From positions 268,562 to 332,561 of the forward strand of contig WVSM01000004.1 of NCBI GenBank assembly GCA_015689645.1: DNA of 64,000 nt. Reading direction: 5' to 3'. The translations under genes were made by a program, and so were the position numbers. The notes below the pieces were generated by a model that was not told where the DNA came from, searched no databases, and worked only from the letters and a program-made list of their open reading frames with translations. Positions 24,758 to 32,589 of this stretch are shown here, in pieces. Origin of the DNA: Rhodobacterales bacterium HKCCE4037 (lineage in GTDB: Bacteria; Pseudomonadota; Alphaproteobacteria; Rhodobacterales; Rhodobacteraceae). Numbering within the stretch: position 1 is the stretch's first letter; each line of letters begins with the position of its first letter.

Positions 24758-26512
24758 TCAGCCGTGACCGATGGTGATGGTGGCAGGGTCGGCGTCGTCG
24801 TAGAGCCGGTCGATCAGCGGCGCGCGCAGCGCCTTGATCTTCGCGAAGTTGAGATTCCCCTTCGCGGTGACTTCGCCATCGGCGATGGAGGGTGGCTCGG
24901 CCAGCACCAGCGCCCGTGTGATCGTCTGGGCGGAGCCGCCGCTGAACGGCGCGAGGCGGGCGCGGATCTCCAGAGGGTCGACGATCAGCGCGTCGCCATC
25001 GGGCTCGGACGCATCGCGCAACTTTTGCGTCGGCAGGATCAGAAGGCCGATCTGGTCGTGGGCCTCCCCGGTCAGGATCACGTCCTGCGCAAGGCCCTTG
25101 AGCGCGGCCAGAACCTCCAGCCGCATGGCGGCGGCGCGGACCCAGATGCCGGTGGTCAGCTTGAAATCCTCGGAGATACGGCCATCGAAGGCGAGGCCGA
25201 GGCTCGGGTTTTCGGGGTCGAGGAACCGCATCGCGTCGCCGGTGATGAAGAAGCCTTCGTCGTCGAAGGCCTCGGCGGTCTTCTCCGGCGCGGCGAGGTA
25301 GGCTTCGAAGATCGAGGGGCCTTTCACGCGGATCTCGAGCCGGTCGTCGGCGGGCACCAGTTTCACGTCGACGCCGGGAAGCGGCACGCCGACAACGCCC
25401 GAACGTTCGGTCGGCTCATGCTGCAACAGCGCCGCCGGGGCGGTTTCGGTCAGGCCCCACGACGAGGTGAAAAGGGGCTGCTTGCCCGCATCCTCGGCCA
25501 TCTTCCACAGGTCGGACCAGACATCCTGCGGCAGCGAAGCGCCGGCGTAGAACAGCATGTCGAGGTCTTCGAAGAACGCCCGCGCGAACCCGGGGTCGTC
25601 GCGCATCGCGTCGCGCAGGGCGGCGAAGCCGACCGGCACGTTGAAGCAGATCGTGCCCTGCTGCATGCGGTTGTTCTCGATCGTCTTGCCGATCAGCGCC
25701 GGGATCGGCTTGCCGCCGTCGATATAGAGGCTGCCGCCGTTGGCGAGCACGAGGTTGAAATTGTGCGACCCGCCGAAGACGTGGTTCCACGGCAACCAAT
25801 CGACCAGGACCGGGGGACGTTCGCGCAGGAACGGAAGGCAGGCGGCCAGCTGCGCCTGGTTGGTGCACATCATCCGGTGCGTGGTCAGCACGCCCTTCGG
25901 CGCGGAGGTCGAGCCGCTGGTCATCAGGATCTTCGCGACGGTATCGGGGCCGACCTTCGTAGCCAGGTCGCCGCCGGTGCGGGCGAGGTCGTCGAGCGTC
26001 AGTCCGGGCCCGTGCACCATCAGCGGGCGCGCATCGCGGAAGGCTTCGCGGTCGAACACAGCGGCCAGCGCCACGCCGTCCTCTGCGAAAACGGCACCCG
26101 GCCGGATCAGCGACGCGATCTCGTCAAGCCGCCCGCGCGCGGCGGGAATGGCCGCGTATTGCTCCGCCACCGGGCAGACGGGAACGCCCGCGTATTGCGC
26201 CGCGAGCGCCAGCAACGCGTGGGCGACGGAATTGCCGGAGACGATCATCAGCGGCTTGTCCGGCCCCAGCCCGAGACCGACGAGGCCCACCGCCATCGCC
26301 CGCACCTGCTGCTGCGCTTCGGCGTAGCTCACCTCGCGCCAGCCGTCGCCACTCCGCTCGGCGAGGAACAGGGCGTCCGGCGTGGTCGCGGCCCAATGGT
26401 CGAGCCAATCGGTCGTCCGCGATGCGACAACGCCAAGCGGCTCCCGGGCGCGCAGGAGGATCGAACCGTCCGGGCGGTCCTGCCGGATCACGTCATGTGG
26501 TTTGAACGACAT
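24758..26512 (-). CDS. Feruloyl-CoA synthase-like AMP-forming CoA ligase
   Basis: A 584-residue acyl-adenylating enzyme of the Fcs type, larger than benzoate-CoA ligase. The adenylate loop is KILMTSGSTSAPKGVLTTHR. Fcs-like blocks are visible: LVDWLPWNHVFGGSHNFNLV, LFTSSWGLTETAPAALLQHE, FFITGDAMRFLDPENPSLGL and GRISEDFKLTTGIWVRAA. It probably activates hydroxycinnamates, cinnamate or phenylpropanoate. The ATG at 26512 lies inside the 3' end of the marR gene (20-base overlap). Product specificity must be tested, since the downstream genes point to a beta-oxidative rather than vanillin-forming route. Confidence 0.87.
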   Translation of the reverse strand: MSFKPHDVIRQDRPDGSILLRAREPLGVVASRTTDWLDHWAATTPDALFLAERSGDGWREVSYAEAQQQVRAMAVGLVGLGLGPDKPLMIVSGNSVAHALLALAAQYAGVPVCPVAEQYAAIPAARGRLDEIASLIRPGAVFAEDGVALAAVFDREAFRDARPLMVHGPGLTLDDLARTGGDLATKVGPDTVAKILMTSGSTSAPKGVLTTHRMMCTNQAQLAACLPFLRERPPVLVDWLPWNHVFGGSHNFNLVLANGGSLYIDGGKPIPALIGKTIENNRMQQGTICFNVPVGFAALRDAMRDDPGFARAFFEDLDMLFYAGASLPQDVWSDLWKMAEDAGKQPLFTSSWGLTETAPAALLQHEPTERSGVVGVPLPGVDVKLVPADDRLEIRVKGPSIFEAYLAAPEKTAEAFDDEGFFITGDAMRFLDPENPSLGLAFDGRISEDFKLTTGIWVRAAAMRLEVLAALKGLAQDVILTGEAHDQIGLLILPTQKLRDASEPDGDALIVDPLEIRARLAPFSGGSAQTITRALVLAEPPSIADGEVTAKGNLNFAKIKALRAPLIDRLYDDADPATITIGHG

Positions 26513-26972
26513 CGTCTCTCCTGTCCTCCGCCAGTTCGGCGGATGGGCCTGCGGCCTCGACCGCATTCAGGCCGTCGATCAGGGCCCAGACGGCGGCCTG
26601 GTCGAGCGCCGCCGTCAATCTCTTGTCGAAGGCGCTCAGCGCCGCGTGGGCCTTTGCGTAATGCGTCCGTCCCGCTTCGGTCGGGTACAATTCGTAGGCG
26701 CGGCGGTCCCCCTCGGCGCGGCTCCGCGTGATCCAGCCGGCCTTCTCCAGCGAGTCGATGGTCTGCACGAGATTGGGCCGCTCGATCGCCAGCACTTCGG
26801 ACACGTCGACCTGCCGCAGGCCGGGTGTCTCGACCACGACCGACAGGACGGAATAGGTCGCCCGCCGCAGGCCGAACGGCTTGAGCGTCTTGTTCACACC
26901 GGTCATCACGGCGGTCTGCGCCCGCTGCAGGTTGTATCCCACGAGGGTGCGGAGATCGCGGTCCGTGCTCAT
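26493..26972 (-). CDS. MarR family regulator inside the aromatic acid operon
   Basis: A 159-residue winged-helix MarR protein (recognition region VSEVLAIERPNLVQTIDSLE, wing RSRAEGDRRAYELYPT). Its gene is embedded between the enoyl-CoA hydratase gene (4-base overlap) and the Fcs-like ligase (20-base overlap). MarR repressors in hydroxycinnamate clusters, such as CouR, respond to the CoA thioester made by the ligase; the same logic is plausible here. Candidate operators are the paired TTAT-N5-ATAA sites at 28521-28559. Confidence 0.88.
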   Translation of the reverse strand: MSTDRDLRTLVGYNLQRAQTAVMTGVNKTLKPFGLRRATYSVLSVVVETPGLRQVDVSEVLAIERPNLVQTIDSLEKAGWITRSRAEGDRRAYELYPTEAGRTHYAKAHAALSAFDKRLTAALDQAAVWALIDGLNAVEAAGPSAELAEDRRDDVVQTT

Positions 26973-27721
26973 CCGAAATTCGGCGCCCGTTTCTCGAGGA
27001 AGGCGCGGAAGCCTTCCTTTGCATCGGGCGACGTCTGCGCCATCGCGGTGCAGAGCGCCTCGGTGAAATAGCCCTCCTCCGCGCTCATGTCGTTGATCTT
27101 CGCGACCCCGTGGATCGCGAAGTAATTCGACATCTCCGCGTTGGAGGCGATGTGCGCGGCCAGCTCCCGCGCCTTCGCCATCGGGTCATCCGCCACGTAA
27201 TGGCACAGGCCGATCTGGCGGCCTTCCTCGGCGCCGTAGCGCCGGCCGGTCAGCATCATCTCGGTCAGGCGATCCGCGCCGATCATCCGGCCCACGCGCA
27301 CCGTTGCACCGCCGCCGACGAAGAAACCGCGCTGACCTTCGGGCAATTGGAACACTGCGTCCGGCCCCGCGACACGCACATGGGCGGCACTGGCCACTTC
27401 AAGGCCGCCGCCCATCACCGCGCCGCGCATCGCGGTCACCACGGGCAGGTCGCCGAAGCGCATCTTCTGCAACTTCTCGTGCCACATCCGCGAATGGGCC
27501 ATGGCTTCGCCGGGGTCGCGATCCGCCTGCTCGGCCAGGTCCAGCCCGGCGCAGAAATGGTCGCCTGCCCCGGTCAGGATGGCGACGCGCACGCCTTCGG
27601 GCGGGGCGCTGAAGAAGCGCGCGATGTCGTCCAGCAGCGCATCGTTGATGGCATTGCGCCGCTCGGGCCGGTTCAGGGTCAGCGTGGCGACGCGGCCGTC
27701 GATCTCGACATCAAGGCTCAT
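26969..27721 (-). CDS. Enoyl-CoA hydratase/isomerase (crotonase family)
   Basis: A 250-residue crotonase. The first oxyanion loop is GDHFCAGLDLAEQ and the second is MRGAVMGGGLEVASAAHVRV. Residue Glu in QLPEGQRGFFVGGGATVRVG sits where hydratase catalytic acids occur. It probably hydrates the alpha,beta-unsaturated aryl-CoA made by the Fcs-like ligase. An aldolase (Ech/HCHL) role in vanillin formation is the alternative, but no vanillin dehydrogenase is nearby. The start at 27721 overlaps the SDR stop by four bases. Confidence 0.88.
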   Translation of the reverse strand: MSLDVEIDGRVATLTLNRPERRNAINDALLDDIARFFSAPPEGVRVAILTGAGDHFCAGLDLAEQADRDPGEAMAHSRMWHEKLQKMRFGDLPVVTAMRGAVMGGGLEVASAAHVRVAGPDAVFQLPEGQRGFFVGGGATVRVGRMIGADRLTEMMLTGRRYGAEEGRQIGLCHYVADDPMAKARELAAHIASNAEMSNYFAIHGVAKINDMSAEEGYFTEALCTAMAQTSPDAKEGFRAFLEKRAPNFG

Positions 27722-28482
27722 CTCGGTGGCAACCGTGTTGCACCGTCCAGGCGGATCACCTCGCCGTTCAGATACGGGTTCTCGACGATGCTGGCGACAA
27801 GCTGGCCGAACTCCGCCGGATCGCCGAGGCGATGGGGGAACGGCACGTTGGCGACGATGGCTTGTGTGGTTTCCTCGGGCAGGCTTTCCATCATCGGCGT
27901 GTTGAACAGGCCCGGCGCGATGGCGTTGACGCGGATGCCCGGCTTGGCCAGCTCGCGCGCCAGCGGCAGGCACATCGAGGCGATGCCGCCCTTCGACGCG
28001 GCATAGGCCGATTGCCCCACCTGCCCGTCCTGGTACGCGGCGGAGGCCGTGTTGATGACGACGCCCCGTTCCCCGGTGTCGAGCGGCGGCAGCTCCATCA
28101 TTGCCTGCACCGCGTAGGTCATCACGTTGTAAGTGCCGATCAGGTTGACCTCGATCACCTTGCGGAACAGGTCGAGCGAGGTCTTTCCCTCGCGCCCGAC
28201 GATCCGCGCCGCCAGACCAATGCCGGCGCAGTTCACGCAGATCCGCGGGGCCTGCCCGAAGCGCGCCATGGCGCTGGTCACGGCGGTGGCGGCATGCTCG
28301 GCATCGGTCACGTCACATTGCTGCGAATAGCCGCCGATCTCGGAGGCCACGTCCCGCGCCCGATCTCCGTTGAAGTCGAGGATCGCGACATCCACGCCCC
28401 TGGCGGCGAGATAGCGCGCCGTGGCTTCCCCCAGCCCGCTTGCACCGCCGGTGACGATGGCGACTTGCCCGTCGAGTTGCAT
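27718..28482 (-). CDS. SDR family oxidoreductase, 3-hydroxyacyl-CoA dehydrogenase type
   Basis: A 254-residue short-chain dehydrogenase with cofactor loop VTGGASGLGEATARYLA, the NAD-preferring acidic residue in ILDFNGD, and the active-site Ser-Tyr-Lys set in NTASAAYQDGQVGQSAYAAS followed by KGG. The sequence resembles type II 3-hydroxyacyl-CoA dehydrogenases (HSD17B10-like). It is the first gene of the operon after the 119-base promoter region and probably oxidizes the 3-hydroxy-3-arylpropanoyl-CoA intermediate. Confidence 0.88.
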   Translation of the reverse strand: MQLDGQVAIVTGGASGLGEATARYLAARGVDVAILDFNGDRARDVASEIGGYSQQCDVTDAEHAATAVTSAMARFGQAPRICVNCAGIGLAARIVGREGKTSLDLFRKVIEVNLIGTYNVMTYAVQAMMELPPLDTGERGVVINTASAAYQDGQVGQSAYAASKGGIASMCLPLARELAKPGIRVNAIAPGLFNTPMMESLPEETTQAIVANVPFPHRLGDPAEFGQLVASIVENPYLNGEVIRLDGATRLPPR

Positions 28483-28520
28483 CGAGACCTCCCTTTCCCA
28501 AGCAAACGATTCTGTAGATC

Positions 28521-28559
28521 GTTATATCATATAATCTTTATTTCGTTATTCATTATAAC
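28521..28559 (-). promoter_or_regulatory. Tandem GTTAT-N5-ATAAY operator-like sites before the SDR operon
   Basis: Two 15-bp inverted-repeat sites, GTTATATCATATAAT (28521-28535) and GTTATTCATTATAAC (28545-28559), start 24 bases apart in a very AT-rich island of a GC-rich genome, 39-77 bases upstream of the SDR start. Spacing close to two helical turns favours cooperative binding of a dimeric regulator, perhaps the MarR protein of this operon. Confidence 0.55.
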
Positions 28560-28601
28560 CATTTCCGGCAATGCGCCGGGCTGACCAGCGTTGCCCCTCT
28601 T

Positions 28602-30203
28602 TCACCAGGTGATGAACATCAGCGTGATGAAAGGGAACGCGACCAGCAACGCCACCCGCGCAAGGTCGGAGGCGATGAAATACAGCACTGCGCGGTAGGT
28701 CGCGGTCATTTTCGTCGTCTTTTCCATCGCATTTATGATGAACAGGTTCATGCCCACCGGCGGCGTGATCAGGCCAACCTCGACCACGATCAGCACCAGA
28801 ATGCCGAACCAGATCGCCACCTGCTCGGAATTGATCCGGTTGAGCGCCCCCTCGTTCACGCGCCGCAGGTCCAGCGCGCGGATCTGGTCGCGGGTCAGTT
28901 CCTCACCGGCGGCAAGGGCGCGCAGCGCCTCGTCCAGCGGCACGATATCGGCTACGAAATGGGCCTGAATGCTATCGAACTGCACGGTCTGGACCAGCGA
29001 CAGCTGCGCGCCTTCGCGGTAAGCGTCCAACAGCGCGTCGATTTTCCCCTGCGTCATTTCGGGCACCGACAGGAGCGCCTCCAACCCGCGCGCGGCGTGC
29101 AACTCGGGCATGGTAACGAAGTTGAAATCGAGGCCCTGCATCACCGGCCAGAAAATCGGGATGGTCAGCAGGATCATCGACAGGCTGTCCATGAAACAGC
29201 CCAGGATGAGGTAGAAGATCAGGATCAGGATAAGGATCGTGTAGGGGCTGAAGCCGCTGGTGGTGACCCATTCGGCAATGCCCTGCGGAACCTGCGTCAG
29301 CGCGAGGAAACCATTGTAGAAGGCCGCCCCGAGGATGATGAAGAAGATCATCGCCGTGGCGCGCGCGGTGACGATGAAGCTGTCGACCAGCGAGGCGCGG
29401 TTCAACCCGCCGTTGACCCATGCGATCAGACCGGTGCCCAGGGCACCGACGGCCGCACCTTCGGTCGGCGTGAACCAGCCCGCGTAGATGCCGCCAACGA
29501 CCGCGCCGAAGACCAGCAGGACCGGCCAGATCTTGGCGAGGTCGGTCAGCCGGTCACCCCATGGCACGCGCGGCCCGGTGCCGGCGCTTTCGGGGTTCAG
29601 CGCCACGTAGATCCGGATGGCGATGATGTAGCCAAGCGCCGCGATGACGCCCGGAATGAAGGCGGCGAGGAACAGCTTGGCGATGTTCTGCTCGGTCAGA
29701 ATGGCGTAGATCACCAGCACGATGGAGGGCGGGATCAGGATGCCGAGCGTGCCGCCAGCCGCCAGCGCGGCGGTCGAGAAGCCGCCGTCATAGCCGTAGC
29801 GGCGCAGTTCCGGCAGGGCCACGCGGCCCATCGTGGCCGCCGTCGCCAGGGACGAGCCGCAGATCGCGCCGAAACCCGCGCAGGCCCCGACCGCCGCCAT
29901 GGCCACCCCGCCCTTGCGATGCCCGAGGAAGCCCTCGGCGGCCTTGAACAGCGCCTGGCTCATGCCGCCAAGGGTCGCGAAATGGCCCATCAGCAGGAAC
30001 ATCGGGATGATGGTCAGCGAATAGCTGGAGAAGGTCGTGAAGGTCTCGGACTTCAGGCGTCCGAACGGCACCTGCGTATCGCCGGTCACCATGATCAGGC
30101 CGACAAGGCCGGTGAAGAACATCGACAGGCCGATCGGCACCCGCAGGAAGATCAGCGTCAGGAGAAAGGGAAACGACAGGATGCCGATCAGCTGGTCGCT
30201 CAA
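28602..30203 (-). CDS. dctM: TRAP transporter large permease DctM, with ~100-residue insertion
   Basis: A 533-residue inner-membrane permease of the tripartite ATP-independent periplasmic family; usual DctM length is about 425-430. The core is canonical (GACAGFGAICGSSLATAATM, GTLGILIPPSIVLVIYAILT, WFTPTEGAAVGA, EVGLITPPVGMNLFIINAM). The extra length is a hydrophilic segment at about residues 361-460, between the helix ending WPVMQGLDFN and the one starting EQVAIWFGIL. A TTG start at 30203 overlaps the dctQ stop (TTGA). It is the terminal gene of dctPQM. Confidence 0.92.
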   Translation of the reverse strand: MSDQLIGILSFPFLLTLIFLRVPIGLSMFFTGLVGLIMVTGDTQVPFGRLKSETFTTFSSYSLTIIPMFLLMGHFATLGGMSQALFKAAEGFLGHRKGGVAMAAVGACAGFGAICGSSLATAATMGRVALPELRRYGYDGGFSTAALAAGGTLGILIPPSIVLVIYAILTEQNIAKLFLAAFIPGVIAALGYIIAIRIYVALNPESAGTGPRVPWGDRLTDLAKIWPVLLVFGAVVGGIYAGWFTPTEGAAVGALGTGLIAWVNGGLNRASLVDSFIVTARATAMIFFIILGAAFYNGFLALTQVPQGIAEWVTTSGFSPYTILILILIFYLILGCFMDSLSMILLTIPIFWPVMQGLDFNFVTMPELHAARGLEALLSVPEMTQGKIDALLDAYREGAQLSLVQTVQFDSIQAHFVADIVPLDEALRALAAGEELTRDQIRALDLRRVNEGALNRINSEQVAIWFGILVLIVVEVGLITPPVGMNLFIINAMEKTTKMTATYRAVLYFIASDLARVALLVAFPFITLMFITW

Positions 30204-30784
30204 TGCTCCGCCCCCAGGTCAGGGGGCAGCACTTCGCGGCCCGACACCATTTCGAAGAACCGCACGACGGCGAGGTAGACCGCAACGATGGCCGCCAGCG
30301 CCGCGCCGACGAGACCGATCGCGTAGGAATACCAGACCGGAAGCTGAAGCTCCAACGTGGTCTGGCCGGAATTGTACTTGGTCATCAGCCCGCCGAACAG
30401 CTGCACCGCGATCAGCACCATGACGGCGGCGAAGACCACCTCGGTGATGCCACGCAGGATGCGGTTGGTGCCGTCGGACATGGCCGAGGTGAAGATGTCG
30501 ACGGTCGCATGGCCGCCGGTCATCTGGCAGATCGGCAGGAAGGCGAAGATCACGAAGGCCACGCCCGCCTCGATCAGTTCGAACGTGCCGAGAATGGGGC
30601 CGACGCCTGCGTCGATCATCCAGCGGCCGAGGCCCGGCAGGAAGCCGACCTCGATCATCCAGTGGAACAGCTGGTCGAGCAGCCGGCCGAGGATGGCAAA
30701 GACCGTCAGGAAGATCAGCACCGACAGCATGATCCCGCCAAGAATCGCCATCAGGCGCGACAAGAACAGGAGCGCGCGATACAT
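30200..30784 (-). CDS. dctQ: TRAP transporter small permease DctQ
   Basis: A 194-residue membrane protein with about four helices (ILGGIMLSVLIFLTVFAILG; AFVIFAFLPICQ; VVFAAVMVLIAVQLFGGLM; SYAIGLVGAALAAIVAVYLA). The usual DctQ motif region GHATVDIF is present. It is slightly longer than typical because of a loop after the first helix. It pairs with DctM in the membrane. The gene is separated from dctP by 55 bases with a stem-loop. Confidence 0.9.
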   Translation of the reverse strand: MYRALLFLSRLMAILGGIMLSVLIFLTVFAILGRLLDQLFHWMIEVGFLPGLGRWMIDAGVGPILGTFELIEAGVAFVIFAFLPICQMTGGHATVDIFTSAMSDGTNRILRGITEVVFAAVMVLIAVQLFGGLMTKYNSGQTTLELQLPVWYSYAIGLVGAALAAIVAVYLAVVRFFEMVSGREVLPPDLGAEH

Positions 30785-30806
30785 GGATGTCCCCGAAAAG
30801 AGAGAA

Positions 30807-30829
30807 GGGGCCGCGCGCCGCGCAGCCCC
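30807..30829 (-). terminator. GC-rich stem-loop between dctP and dctQ
   Basis: GGGGC (30807-30811) pairs with GCCCC (30825-30829), extended inward by GC-rich pairs. On the minus strand it is followed by a pyrimidine-rich run with four T residues. Stem-loops at this position are common in binding-protein-dependent systems and lead to more periplasmic receptor than permease. Confidence 0.45.
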
Positions 30830-30839
30830 CTCGATTGCC

Positions 30840-31886
30840 TTAGCGACCGGCGTTCGCGCAGTCGCCGTCCATCAGCTCACGCGCCCGGTCGATCAGCGCC
30901 TGACCGTCCATGCCGTTCGCTTCCAGGTCCGCGATCCAGGTGTCGTAGACCGGCTCCACCACCGGCAGCCACACTTCGCGGGCGGTTTCCTCGTCGATCA
31001 TGACGATGTTGTTGCCAAGCTCCACCGCGATGTCCCGCGCGGGGCCATCGGCATCGGCCTGCGTGCCACCGGCGAAGATCGAGAATTCGAGGCCCGAGTT
31101 CTCGTCGATGACCTGCTGAAGGTCTTCCGGCAGGTTGTTGTAGGCATCGTTGTTCATCGCCAGCACGAAGGTCAGCGTGTAAAGGCCGGGGCCTTCGAAA
31201 CCGGTGTGGTTGCCGACCAGTTCCGCCACGCGCAGGGATTCCGTTACCTCCCACGGGATCGTGGTGCCGTCGATCACGCCGCGCGACAGGCCTTCGGTCA
31301 CCGCCGGAACCGGCATGCCGACGGGCGTTGCGCCGACCAGTTCGAGAAGCTGGTTCACCGTGCGCGAGCCGCCGCGGATCTGCATACCCTCGAGGTCCTC
31401 GGGCACTTCGACCGGATCGGCGGTGTGGAACATGCCGGGGCCATGGACCCAGGTGCCGAGCAGGTGCACGTCGGCGAACTCTTCCTGCATGCTCTCTTCG
31501 TACATCGTCCAGTAGGCGCAGGACGCTTCACGCGCATCGGCCACCATGAACGGCAGTTCGAAGACTTCGGTCGACGGGAAACGGCCCGGCGTGTAGCCGA
31601 CCACGGTCCAGACGATGTCGGCGACGCCGTCGATTGCCTGGTCCATCAGCTCCGGCGGGGCACCACCCAGCTGCATCGAGGGATAACGCTCGATCTCGAT
31701 ACGTCCGCCGGACGCTTCCTCGATCTGGTCCGCCCAGACATCGAGAACCAGCGTCGGCACGTTGGCCTGGGCCGGCAGGAACTGGTGCAGCTTCAGCGTG
31801 TATTCCGCCTGCGCGAACGCGCCGGTGGCCGCCATTGCGCCAGCCGCGACGGTGCCCAATGCCGTCATCAGGGTCTTGGTTTTCAT
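30840..31886 (-). CDS. dctP: TRAP transporter periplasmic solute-binding protein DctP
   Basis: A 348-residue secreted receptor. The signal peptide is MKTKTLMTALGTVAAGAMAA with a probable cut after TGAFA. The mature protein is a DctP fold, with the ligand-contact Arg region EGMQIRGGSRTVNQLLELVG and the SRGVIDGTTIPWEVTESLRV block. The location upstream of the aromatic cluster suggests it binds an aromatic carboxylate such as cinnamate, coumarate or benzoate; this is inference. The start follows a strong site, GGGAGGAAG. Confidence 0.92.
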   Translation of the reverse strand: MKTKTLMTALGTVAAGAMAATGAFAQAEYTLKLHQFLPAQANVPTLVLDVWADQIEEASGGRIEIERYPSMQLGGAPPELMDQAIDGVADIVWTVVGYTPGRFPSTEVFELPFMVADAREASCAYWTMYEESMQEEFADVHLLGTWVHGPGMFHTADPVEVPEDLEGMQIRGGSRTVNQLLELVGATPVGMPVPAVTEGLSRGVIDGTTIPWEVTESLRVAELVGNHTGFEGPGLYTLTFVLAMNNDAYNNLPEDLQQVIDENSGLEFSIFAGGTQADADGPARDIAVELGNNIVMIDEETAREVWLPVVEPVYDTWIADLEANGMDGQALIDRARELMDGDCANAGR

Positions 31887-31971
31887 TCATCTTCCTCCCA
31901 AAGGTTGGTTGTCGCGCGGGTTCGTCCCGCATTCTGGTTCAGGTCCGGTCCCATCCGGCCCTCATTGGATA

Positions 31972-31986
31972 GGTATGATGCATAAC
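31972..31986 (-). promoter_or_regulatory. Operator-like site upstream of dctP
   Basis: GGTATGATGCATAAC matches the GTTAT-N5-ATAAC pattern found twice before the SDR operon with one mismatch. It lies 86 bases upstream of the dctP start, in the 223-base divergent region shared with the MarR gene at 32110. It suggests uptake and catabolism share a regulator. Confidence 0.45.
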
Positions 31987-32051
31987 AATTAGCATCTGTC
32001 ACTATCTTCCATCGCTCGGCGCCCAAATCTTTAATCATCCCGGAAAAAAAA

Positions 32052-32066
32052 GATAGCGCGCTTATC
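32052..32066. promoter_or_regulatory. Inverted repeat near the second MarR gene
   Basis: GATAGCGCGCTTATC has GATA/TATC ends and a GCGC core (GATA-GCGCGCT-TATC), 44 bases before the ATG at 32110. It could be an autoregulatory site of that MarR protein. Symmetry is imperfect, so confidence is low. Confidence 0.25.
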
Positions 32067-32109
32067 ATCTCGCTTGGCGTTGCCCCCTGCCACGCCTAGA
32101 ATCACCGCC

Positions 32110-32589
32110 ATGTCCGAAATCTACACCATGCCGGGCCATCTGATACGGCGATTGCAACAAATCTCCATCAGCGTCTTCACCGAGCGCATGAAAGCGCTTG
32201 GCCATGACCTGACCGCGCCGCAATTCGCCACGCTCGCCGTGCTGTCCCGAAGCCCGGGCATCGACCAGGCGACGCTGGCGGGGCTGATCGCCCATGACCG
32301 TCCCACGATCGGCGGTGTGGTCGAGCGGCTTGAGGCCAAGGGCCTTGTCACCCGCCGCCGAAACGAGAAGGACCGCCGCGCCATGGTGCTGGACCTGTCC
32401 GAGGCCGGGTCCGAGCTTCTTGCCAAGCTTCTGCCCGAGGTGCGCGACATGCAGACCGACATTCTTCCGGGACTGACCGAGGCGGAGCATGCCGAGTTCG
32501 TTCGCCTCGCCTCGAAGGTCGCCAAGCTCGGCAACGAAAGCTCGCGCGCGCCGATGATCCTGCCCGAACCAGATCATACCAGGACCTGA
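32110..32589 (+). CDS. MarR family transcriptional regulator
   Basis: A 159-residue MarR winged helix (GIDQATLAGLIAHDRPTIGG, wing VTRRRNEKDRRAMVLDLSEA). It is divergent from dctP and convergent with paaX, whose 3' end it overlaps by 16 bases. It could control the TRAP genes, itself, or both. It is clearly a different paralogue from the MarR protein at 26493-26972. Ligand unknown. Confidence 0.87.
   Translation: MSEIYTMPGHLIRRLQQISISVFTERMKALGHDLTAPQFATLAVLSRSPGIDQATLAGLIAHDRPTIGGVVERLEAKGLVTRRRNEKDRRAMVLDLSEAGSELLAKLLPEVRDMQTDILPGLTEAEHAEFVRLASKVAKLGNESSRAPMILPEPDHTRT

Noticed and set aside
26969..27721. Feruloyl-CoA hydratase/aldolase (vanillin-forming) call
   Set aside because: Neighbours supply a dehydrogenase and a thiolase but no vanillin dehydrogenase, so a beta-oxidation hydratase is more likely; sequence alone cannot exclude the other.
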